Of a DNA stretch of 64,000 bases, positions 55,606 through 62,250 are shown piece by piece; position 1 is the stretch's first letter; every line of letters begins with the position of its first letter. Below the pieces are notes generated by a model. The model was not told the origin of the DNA and did not search any database. It was given only the letters and a program-made list of their open reading frames with translations. The DNA is from UBA6115 sp040776985 (lineage in GTDB: Bacteria; Bacillota; Clostridia; Christensenellales; Aristaeellaceae). The stretch covers positions 558,001 through 622,000 of the forward strand of contig JAXGZL010000002.1 in the NCBI GenBank assembly GCA_040776985.1. The letters are read 5' to 3'. A program made the translations under genes and the position numbers.

Positions 55606-56819
55606 ATCACAAACCCTTTCAGTTTTGTTCCTGCTGGCAGTGGACCGCTGCCGGGGGGCACCAAGGCCATCACGTCACAGCCAATCATGCTGCTAAGCAC
55701 TGCATTTCCCTGACCACCCCGTAAAACCAGCTTGGCCGTTCCGTCGGACAGGTCCAGCCTGCCTCTTAACATGCGCAGGCTGGGGCTTGACTTGTTAAAC
55801 GCAGTCGCCAGCGTGAGGGTAATCTCTTCTGGATACACCCTGGAAAAGCCAGCCAGCTTTCTGAAAGCAGGCTGGGCAACTGCATTGAAGTTGGTGATGG
55901 CGGAGGCAGGATTGCCAGACAGCCCGCAGATCAGCTTGCTATCCTTGATGCCATAAAGGCAGGCGCCGCCGGGTTTAAGCATCACGCCGCGAAACAGAGG
56001 GGTGATGCCGGCCAGGTCAAAGGCAGCCGGGGTCATATCATAATCCCCAACGGAGACACCACCAGTCAAAATCACCGCGTCACAGCGTTCCAGGCCCTGA
56101 ACAATCAGATCGCTTACAGACGTCGCTGTGTCCCCAGCCAACCCGATATACTTTGGCTCACAGCCGGCTCTTATGAGGGCTGCTTCAAAACTGTGGCGGT
56201 TGGCATTGCGGATTTTGCCGGGTGGGAGAGGGTTGCTAACCTCAACCACCTCGTTTCCTGTGGAAATAATGCCCACAACAGGTTTTCGGTAAACCAGCGG
56301 CGCAGCGATGCCCTGGGAAGCCAGGGTCCCCGCGGTGCCCTCGTCAATGGCGCTGCCCATTTGTGCCAGGCGTTCGCCTTTGCGCACGTCTTCCCCGGCT
56401 TTGACCACATTGTCCCCGGGGTTGGAAGGCCCATACAGCGTGACAGAATGAGCGGTGAAAGAGGTGTCCTCGTATTTGACGACTGTGTCTGCTCCCTGGG
56501 GAAGCGGAGCCCCAGTCAAGATTTTAACAGCCGTTCCCATTACAAGAGCCTGCGTGGGGAGCATGCCCGCCGCGATTTCCTCCAGCACCTCAAGCGTCAC
56601 AGGCGTTTCTTTTGATGCGTTCCGGCTGTCCGCCGCGCGGAAGGCGTAGCCGTCATACGGGGATCGGTCAAATGGAGGCACATGGTCAAGCGCGTCAACA
56701 TCCTGGGCCAGCACCCGGCCAAAACATTGCGAAAGAGGGACAGCCTGCGCTTCAACAGGCAAAACTGCCTCCAGCAACAAAGCAGAGGCCGTTTTGCAGT
56801 CAACTTGTGTTCTCATCAT
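55602..56819 (-). CDS. moeA: Molybdopterin molybdenumtransferase MoeA
   Basis: Inserts molybdate into adenylated molybdopterin. The 405-residue protein has the normal four-domain order with PPFDRSPYDGYAFRAAD, ILTGAPLPQGADTVVKYE, ISTGNEV and LTGGVSVGDYDMTP, then LSGNPASAI and the C-terminal domain IV. It overlaps both neighbours by four bases, so modC-moeA-MPT-binding protein are translationally coupled. Confidence 0.95.
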   Translation of the reverse strand: MMRTQVDCKTASALLLEAVLPVEAQAVPLSQCFGRVLAQDVDALDHVPPFDRSPYDGYAFRAADSRNASKETPVTLEVLEEIAAGMLPTQALVMGTAVKILTGAPLPQGADTVVKYEDTSFTAHSVTLYGPSNPGDNVVKAGEDVRKGERLAQMGSAIDEGTAGTLASQGIAAPLVYRKPVVGIISTGNEVVEVSNPLPPGKIRNANRHSFEAALIRAGCEPKYIGLAGDTATSVSDLIVQGLERCDAVILTGGVSVGDYDMTPAAFDLAGITPLFRGVMLKPGGACLYGIKDSKLICGLSGNPASAITNFNAVAQPAFRKLAGFSRVYPEEITLTLATAFNKSSPSLRMLRGRLDLSDGTAKLVLRGGQGNAVLSSMIGCDVMALVPPGSGPLPAGTKLKGFVI

Positions 56820-57862
56820 TCATCCCTCAGCATCAACAGTGATTCGGGCGGCAGGGCGACGCTGATTTTCTCCGAGCGGAGGCTGCGCCAGACGTCCTTA
56901 TCCAATTCCCAGCCAATGGGCATTGTAGAGTTTGCGTCTTCCGGCGTCAACAGGATGGTGTAGGAGAAGGGGTTTTCAATCTCCCGCATGACGCGGCAGG
57001 AAAAGACATTGACATCGCCCTGAGCCTTGATGTCATGCATGCGGATACCTACAAAAGGCGCATTCGCCTCATCCGGGGAGACTGCCAGCTTGATGCCCCA
57101 GTCCAGCGCCATCACATGGGTTCCGTCCAATTGCCGGGCGCGGGAAATGTTCTTGCAGCCGGTGAGCACCGCGCCGCTCCTTGTCCTGGGTTTGGCAAAA
57201 ACCGCTGATTTATCCCCTTCGGCTACAATCCTTCCTTCATCCATGACGGCGATGCGGTCAGATAGGCGGTACACCTCATCCCGGTCATGGGATACCAGGA
57301 TCACCGTCTTTCCAAACTGACGGGCTACTTCTTTAACCTCCTGCTCCAGTTTGAAGCGAAGGTGGCTGTCAAGCGCGGAGAAAGGCTCATCCAACAGGAG
57401 GATGCGGGGGCTTGATACCAGAATACGGGCCAACGCGGTGCGCTGTTGCTCGCCGCCTGAAAGCTGGGAAGGCAGGTTCCCGGTCAACTCAGAAAGCCCA
57501 AAGCTCTTGATAACCTCTGCCACCAGCTGCTCCCGCTTGGCTTTATCCTTTTCCCTGCGCGCGCCCGTGGCGATGTTTTGCCGGACGGTCATCTGGGGGA
57601 AAAGGGCATAGTTTTGAAAGAGCAGGCCTGTCCTTCTCTCCTGAGGGCTCAGGTTGATGTTCTTCTTCTTGTCAAACAGGGTGATGCCGTCCACCACAAT
57701 GCGGCCGCTGTCCGGCTTTTCAATGCCCGCGATGCACTTGAGGGTCAGGCTTTTGCCGCAGCCCGAGGCGCCCAGAAGGGACAGGATTTCATCTCCCGCT
57801 TCAAAAGCGACATCCAGAAGAAAGTTGCCGAAATCCTTTTTGATATCAACTGATATAGACAT
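56816..57862 (-). CDS. modC: Molybdate ABC transporter ATPase ModC
   Basis: A 348-residue ATPase of the CysA/ModC type: Walker A GASGCGKSLTLKC, Q-loop LLFQNYALFPQM, signature LSGGEQQRTALARIL, Walker B ILLLDEPFSALD and H-loop VSHDRDEV. A TOBE/MOP-like C-terminal domain (about 240-348) may sense molybdate. It works with the ModB and ModA proteins encoded just upstream. Confidence 0.93.
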   Translation of the reverse strand: MSISVDIKKDFGNFLLDVAFEAGDEILSLLGASGCGKSLTLKCIAGIEKPDSGRIVVDGITLFDKKKNINLSPQERRTGLLFQNYALFPQMTVRQNIATGARREKDKAKREQLVAEVIKSFGLSELTGNLPSQLSGGEQQRTALARILVSSPRILLLDEPFSALDSHLRFKLEQEVKEVARQFGKTVILVSHDRDEVYRLSDRIAVMDEGRIVAEGDKSAVFAKPRTRSGAVLTGCKNISRARQLDGTHVMALDWGIKLAVSPDEANAPFVGIRMHDIKAQGDVNVFSCRVMREIENPFSYTILLTPEDANSTMPIGWELDKDVWRSLRSEKISVALPPESLLMLRDE

Positions 57863-57866
57863 CGCC

Positions 57867-58562
57867 TTAAGCCTCCTCGACCAGACGGGACCTTCGCATG
57901 GAAGGGGCCAGGTTCCGGCGTTCCAGGAGGTTGACTGCCATCAGCACCACAAAGGAAATCGCCAGGTTGACCATCACCCACTGAAAGGCCAGGACATCGT
58001 CCCCGGTGCGCCATAATTGATATACCGTGGTGGAGATGGTGGCGGTGCGTCCCGGCGTATAGCCGCAGATCATGCTGGTGGCGCCATATTCACCCAGTGC
58101 CCTGGCAAAGGCCAGCACGGTGCCGGCCAGGATGCCCTGGCGGCAGTAGGGCATGCGGATGCGCCAAAAAATGAAGCTGTTGCTTAGCCCCAGGGTCTGA
58201 CCAGAGTATCCCAAAGTGGTGTCAAAGGATTCAAAGGCGCCCCTGGCTGTCCGGTACATCAATGGGAAAGCCACCACCACCGAGGCAAAAATGGCAGCGT
58301 ACCAGACCATGGTCAGCTTGATGTCATACAGCGCCAGAAACCAGGTGCCGATAGCGCGCTTTGGCCCAAGCAGACGCAAAAGAAAATACCCCACCACAGT
58401 CGGGGGCAAAACCAGCGGCAGCGTCAGGAACACGTCCAGAAACCCCTTGATGACGCGGGGCAATTTGGCCACATAGTACGCGGAAGCAATTCCTGTGAAA
58501 AACACGATCACACAGGAGATGGCGGCGATGCGCAGGGAGTTGGTCAGCGGAAACCAATCCAA
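57867..58562 (-). CDS. modB: Molybdate ABC transporter permease ModB
   Basis: A 231-residue membrane protein with about five or six helices. The ModB pattern is VFLTLPLVLPPTVVGYFLLRLLG and the EAA loop is around FARALGEYGATSMICGY. It starts at TTG with AAGGAGGG six bases upstream. It lies four bases before modC. Confidence 0.93.
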   Translation of the reverse strand: MDWFPLTNSLRIAAISCVIVFFTGIASAYYVAKLPRVIKGFLDVFLTLPLVLPPTVVGYFLLRLLGPKRAIGTWFLALYDIKLTMVWYAAIFASVVVAFPLMYRTARGAFESFDTTLGYSGQTLGLSNSFIFWRIRMPYCRQGILAGTVLAFARALGEYGATSMICGYTPGRTATISTTVYQLWRTGDDVLAFQWVMVNLAISFVVLMAVNLLERRNLAPSMRRSRLVEEA

Positions 58563-58588
58563 AAGAAACCCTCCTTAACAGTAAAAGA

Positions 58589-58623
58589 TCCGGGAGGAAG
58601 ACGTGAACCATCTCCCTCCCGGA
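58589..58623 (-). terminator. Attenuator-type hairpin between modA and modB
   Basis: On the minus strand TCCGGGAGGGAGA pairs with TCTTCCTCCCGGA (one G-T mismatch pair) over a nine-base loop, followed by TCTTTTAC. Probably a leaky terminator that keeps ModA in excess over ModBC. Confidence 0.72.
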
Positions 58624-58637
58624 GCAGTCCATGAACT

Positions 58638-59456
58638 TTATTTGATATCGGTGCTGAATCCGTAGCTCTGAAGGATTTCTGCCGCTTCCTCGCCCTGGAG
58701 GAAAGCCAGGAAGTTCTTGGCTTCTTCCTGATGCTTGCTGACAGAAATGAGAGCGGCGGGGTAAATGGCTCTGGACACACTGCCTTCGGGAGCCGCGGCG
58801 ATGATCTTCAGGCTTTCCGGGTTGACGGCGGAGGCCACATCAGTCCGGTAGACGATACCCGCATCCACGGCGCCCTCTGCCACCTGGGTGGTCACCTCGG
58901 TGGTGTTGGTGCCAAAGGTGATTTTCTTGCCCTCGTTGAGCTTGTCATAAAAGCCCAGGTTGGTGAGGATTTCCGCAGCGTACTGGCCAACGGGCACGTC
59001 TGAGTTGCCGATTGCCATCAGATTGATCTTGTCGGTGCCCAGATCGTCAAAGGATTCGATCTTGGCGGGGTTGTCTTCCGGCACCACCAGCACGATCTGG
59101 TTTTCCAACAGGTCAATGCGGCTACCTTCCACCACATAATCCAGGCCGTCCGGGTTATCCTTGGCTTTGTCAATGGCGTTCATCTGCTTTTGCCCGGCGG
59201 AGATAAAGATGTCGCAGTAGGCGCCTTCCACGATCTGGGTTTTGAGGGTGCCTGAGGAATCAAAGGTGAAGGCAATGTTCACATGAGGGTTTGCCTTGAT
59301 ATACAGGTCAGCAATTTTGGGAAGCGCAGCGTTCATGGATGCAGCGGCGAAAACAATGAGTTCCACGGATTCCTTGACAGCGCCTTCCGCCGCAAGGGCA
59401 ACATGGCAGCCGCCAAACAGGCACATGGACAGGAACCGGGCAATGGCTTTCTTCAT
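58638..59456 (-). CDS. modA: Molybdate ABC transporter substrate-binding protein ModA
   Basis: A 272-residue binding protein. The signal peptide ends around VALAAEG; a cysteine (FGGCH) lies in the hydrophobic part but the lipobox is poor. Family segments are LIVFAAASMNAALPKIAD, FTFDSSGTLKTQIVEGAYCDIFIS (split across residues 62-86) and a GIVYRTDV oxyanion-site region. Molybdate or tungstate cannot be told apart. AGGAGG precedes the ATG. First gene of the nine-gene Mo operon. Confidence 0.94.
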   Translation of the reverse strand: MKKAIARFLSMCLFGGCHVALAAEGAVKESVELIVFAAASMNAALPKIADLYIKANPHVNIAFTFDSSGTLKTQIVEGAYCDIFISAGQKQMNAIDKAKDNPDGLDYVVEGSRIDLLENQIVLVVPEDNPAKIESFDDLGTDKINLMAIGNSDVPVGQYAAEILTNLGFYDKLNEGKKITFGTNTTEVTTQVAEGAVDAGIVYRTDVASAVNPESLKIIAAAPEGSVSRAIYPAALISVSKHQEEAKNFLAFLQGEEAAEILQSYGFSTDIK

Positions 59457-59661
59457 AAAGTCTTCCTCCTGATAAATTAATTTTGTCCGCGTCCATTAAG
59501 GAGCGGACAAAAAATCTTTCCGGCGCGAACACCGACGAAAGCATATAGCCGTCTCCTTTTCAAACGGAAGGTCGGTCTGTTTCCAAGCCGGCCCTTTGAT
59601 CGGGTGTCCCCGATCCGGTTTCTTCCTCATGGCAGCGCTTTAGAGAAAGAAACTCGCAGAC
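59457..59661 (-). promoter_or_regulatory. Structured modA leader, candidate Moco/Tuco riboswitch
   Basis: About 200 bases of leader without a gene and with nested pairings on the minus-strand RNA: GATCGGG/CCCGATC near the start, CCGGC/GCCGG enclosing ACCGAC/GTCGGT, then a hairpin TTTTGTCCGC (minus) with GCGGACAAAA just before the ribosome site. The segment AAAAGGAGACGGCTATATGC resembles the AAAGG...ACATGGCTT part of the E. coli moaA Moco RNA as I recall it. The position before modA and all Moco genes fits. CTCCT in the last hairpin can pair with the AGGAG of the ribosome site, suggesting translational control. Not verified by a covariance model. Confidence 0.5.
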
Positions 59662-59667
59662 AGGTTT

Positions 59668-59696
59668 AAACTACCATAGCGCGGTATGCCTGTCAA
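59668..59696 (-). promoter_or_regulatory. Promoter of the modA operon
   Basis: Minus strand: TTGACA, 17 bases, TAGTTT. It places the start of transcription about 205 bases before modA, giving the long structured leader. Confidence 0.65.
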
Positions 59697-59778
59697 ATCA
59701 AAAAGCCCCTAATAACTCAGCATAATTGAAGGAGTTTGTTGATAGATCCTCTGGAAAACAATCTTGATTTCTCAATGC

Positions 59779-59807
59779 TTGCGGCTGTAGACATATCATG
59801 ATATACT
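59779..59807 (+). promoter_or_regulatory. Candidate promoter of the rimP-nusA-infB operon
   Basis: TTGCGG, 17 bases, TATACT, 148 bases before rimP. The -35 match is weak; the -10 is good. Confidence 0.5.
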
Positions 59808-59856
59808 TGTCTGGCACCGGGAAACCGGAGTTTACTGGAGAAAGAAGGGCTTAACG

Positions 59857-59940
59857 AAGAGTGGGAGCTGCAAGAGGCACATGTTGCAAGGCAACGGCCT
59901 TTGCGATATCTGCCTGAATGCAGTTGATACCCGCTTTTTC
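59857..59940 (+). promoter_or_regulatory. Candidate rimP leader RNA / attenuator
   Basis: AGTGGG (59860-59865) pairs with CCCGCT (59930-59935), followed by TTTTT. Inside, AGCTGCA/TGCAGTT and AGGCA/TGCCT extend the stem and GTTGC-AAG-GCAAC forms a hairpin. The GAGTGGG...CCC-T-run design, just upstream of rimP, matches the known rimP leader of Bacillota, though with a larger insert. It may terminate transcription conditionally. Confidence 0.6.
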
Positions 59941-59954
59941 TATGTCAAGGAGCA

Positions 59955-60464
59955 ATGGCGAAGAAGCAAGGAAACGATCTCAACACGGCCCAGCTGCTGG
60001 GTAATAAGGTTGCCCGGCAGTTTGGGTATGAGCTGGTGGGGGCCTCCATGGACAAGGAGCCGGCTGGGCTTTATCTCAGGTTTTACCTGGATAAGGAAGG
60101 CGGCATCACCCTGTCTGACTGTGAGCGCTTCCACCGGGATATTCAGCCCCAGCTGGAACGGGTAAATTATGATTTTCTGGAGGTTTGCTCACCGGGGATA
60201 GACCGCCCGATCAAAACGGACTGGGATGCCAGAAAGGCCATGGGGGAGATGGTGGAAATCCGCCTGTACAAACCCCTGGATGGCCAGAAGGTTTTCACCG
60301 GGACTTTCAGGGGGCTCTCTGCGGCAGGCTATCTGCTGGAAACAACAAACGGCGAGATCCTGTTTCCAAAAAAGGATGTTGCCCTGGCCCGCCGGGTGGT
60401 TGACCTGAGCATATTGGATGATGAGACGATGATTGAACAGGAGGTAGGTTATGAGCAACCCTAA
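59955..60464 (+). CDS. rimP: Ribosome maturation factor RimP
   Basis: A 169-residue protein needed for 30S subunit maturation. The N-terminal domain has LYLRFYLDKEGGITLSDCE and LEVCSPGIDRPIKTDWD; the C-terminal SH3-like domain has GEILFPKKDVALARRV. AAGGAG precedes the ATG. It overlaps nusA by 14 bases, opening the canonical rimP-nusA-rnpM-ylxQ-infB operon. Confidence 0.95.
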   Translation: MAKKQGNDLNTAQLLGNKVARQFGYELVGASMDKEPAGLYLRFYLDKEGGITLSDCERFHRDIQPQLERVNYDFLEVCSPGIDRPIKTDWDARKAMGEMVEIRLYKPLDGQKVFTGTFRGLSAAGYLLETTNGEILFPKKDVALARRVVDLSILDDETMIEQEVGYEQP

Positions 60465-61587
60465 AGTGGACCTGATGGATGCCATTTCCATGCTGGCAAG
60501 AGAAAAGGATATTGATGAAGAAATTCTGGTGGCCACCATTGAAGACGCGCTGAAGGTGGCCTACCGCCGGGGCAACCGGCAGACCGGCGCTGTGATTCAG
60601 AACCTGGCGGTTCGTCTGTCCCGCAAGGAAGGCGCCCGGGTCTATCTGCGCAAGGTGGTTGCCGAAGAGGTGGACGAGCCTGAAATGCAGATCAAGCTGG
60701 AAGACGCGCTGGAGATCCGGCCGGACTTCCATATCGGCGACATCGTGGAAATTGACGTCACCCCGGACAACTTCGGCCGGGTGGCTGCCCAGACCGCCAA
60801 ACAGATGCTGGTGCAGCGCATCCGGGAAGCGGAACGTGGCAAGATCTATGATGAATACATCGAGAAAGAAAACGAAATCCTCACCGCCATCGTGCAGCGG
60901 GTGGAGCCCAAGGCCGTCTATGTGGAGCTGGGCCGCACCGAGGGCATCATGGAATGCAGCGAGTTTATGCCCGGGGAAACTTTCCGGGACGGGGACCATG
61001 TGAAGGTCTATGTGCTGAAGGTGCGCCGCTCGGGTTCCGAGTTTTCCAGGAACCCCCAGGTTTATGTCAGCCGCATCCATCCTGGGCTTGTCAAGCGCCT
61101 GTTTGAGATGGAGGTGCCTGAGATCGCCACCGGCGTCGTGCAGATCCGCTCCATTGCCAGGGAGCCTGGCAGCAGGACCAAGATCGCCGTCTATTCCATG
61201 GATCCGATGATTGACCCGGTGGGCGCTTGTGTGGGGCCCCGGGGCTCACGGGTGGAAAAAGTGGTGAGCGAGCTGAAGAACGAAAAGATCGACATCATCA
61301 AGTGGTCGCCGGACCCGGCGGAGTTTGTGGCCAATGCCCTGAACCCTGCCCATGTGATGAGTGTGTTCATCTCTGAGGAAGAGAAGATCTGCCGCGTGGT
61401 GGTGCCGGACATGCAGCTGTCCTTAGCAATAGGCAAGGAAGGGCAGAACGCCCGCCTGGCGGCCAAGCTGACCGGCTGGAAGATTGACATCAAGTCCCAG
61501 ACCCAGGTGGAAGAGCTGTTGCGGGAGCAGGGCTATGACGCCACCGCGGATATCCCTGACGAGACTGAGCAGGACTACGAAATCTGA
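60451..61587 (+). CDS. nusA: Transcription termination/antitermination factor NusA
   Basis: A 378-residue NusA: N-terminal RNA polymerase-binding domain, S1 domain (about 135-200, AIVQRVEPKAVYVELGRTEG) and two KH domains (VGPRGSRVEKVVSEL, AIGKEGQNARLAAKLTGW). As in other Gram-positives the C-terminal acidic repeats are absent. ACAGGAGG precedes the ATG. It modulates pausing and intrinsic termination. Confidence 0.97.
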   Translation: MSNPKVDLMDAISMLAREKDIDEEILVATIEDALKVAYRRGNRQTGAVIQNLAVRLSRKEGARVYLRKVVAEEVDEPEMQIKLEDALEIRPDFHIGDIVEIDVTPDNFGRVAAQTAKQMLVQRIREAERGKIYDEYIEKENEILTAIVQRVEPKAVYVELGRTEGIMECSEFMPGETFRDGDHVKVYVLKVRRSGSEFSRNPQVYVSRIHPGLVKRLFEMEVPEIATGVVQIRSIAREPGSRTKIAVYSMDPMIDPVGACVGPRGSRVEKVVSELKNEKIDIIKWSPDPAEFVANALNPAHVMSVFISEEEKICRVVVPDMQLSLAIGKEGQNARLAAKLTGWKIDIKSQTQVEELLREQGYDATADIPDETEQDYEI

Positions 61588-61610
61588 CCTCAAGGAACAG
61601 CGGAGGAGCA

Positions 61611-61898
61611 ATGCCCAAGAAGGTCCCCATGCGCATGTGCGTTGGTTGCCGGCAGATGAAGCCCAAACGGGAGCTGCTGCGCGTGGTGCGAAGCCCCGAA
61701 GGCGAAATCGCCATTGATTTCACCGGGAAGAAGTCAGGTCGCGGCGCCTATGTCTGCCGGGAGGAAAACTGCCTGGACCGGGCGGTGAAACAGCGTCAGT
61801 TGGAACGCGCCCTGGACAAGCAGATCGAGGAAGACGTGGTGGCGCAGCTTCGCAGGCAGATTAAGTATGGCCCCCGGCTGGTGAAGCCGGATGAATGA
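61611..61898 (+). CDS. rnpM: RNase P modulator RnpM (YlxR)
   Basis: A 95-residue YlxR/DUF448 protein. The signature is MRMCVGCRQMKPKRELLRVV and GRGAYVCREENC, with four cysteines. YlxR was shown in Bacillus to bind and modulate RNase P. It sits between nusA and ylxQ as in other Bacillota. Confidence 0.94.
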   Translation: MPKKVPMRMCVGCRQMKPKRELLRVVRSPEGEIAIDFTGKKSGRGAYVCREENCLDRAVKQRQLERALDKQIEEDVVAQLRRQIKYGPRLVKPDE

Positions 61899-62250
61899 GA
61901 AGGCATTGCGGGGCGCGCTGGGGCTGGCCTTTAGGGCAGGCCAACTGATCCCGGGGGCTGAAAAGACGCTGATGGCGATTCGGGATGGCCGGGCAGGCCT
62001 GATCCTGGTGGACGAAGGCGCGTCGGACAACACCCGGAAGAAACTGTCAGACGGCTGTGCCCACAGGAACATCCCCTGGCACCAGACCCCTGAGGGCATT
62101 CTGGGTGAGGCCATTGGAAGACCAGGCGTAGGTGCCGCAGCAATCCTGACAGGCGGCATAAGCGACAAAATACAACACATCATGGTTTCGGAAGGGGACA
62201 AAACCCCGGACGAAAAGAACATCTTGGAGGGCGAGAGGCTTAATGGCTAA
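61891..62250 (+). CDS. ylxQ: YlxQ, L7Ae-family RNA-binding protein
   Basis: A 119-residue L7Ae/L30e-like protein (LGLAFRAGQLIPGAEKTLMAI, AGLILVDEGASDNTRKKLSDGC). L7Ae-family members bind kink-turn RNA. The C-terminus has an extra tail of about 30 residues (IQHIMVSEGDKTPDEKNI) beyond the usual core. It overlaps rnpM and infB by eight bases each, so the three genes are tightly coupled. Confidence 0.9.
   Translation: MNEKALRGALGLAFRAGQLIPGAEKTLMAIRDGRAGLILVDEGASDNTRKKLSDGCAHRNIPWHQTPEGILGEAIGRPGVGAAAILTGGISDKIQHIMVSEGDKTPDEKNILEGERLNG

Noticed and set aside
59481..59512. Hairpin before modA as an intrinsic terminator
   Set aside because: On the modA transcript the T-run precedes the hairpin and the following bases are AAAATTAA, so it does not fit a terminator; anti-ribosome-site pairing is likelier.
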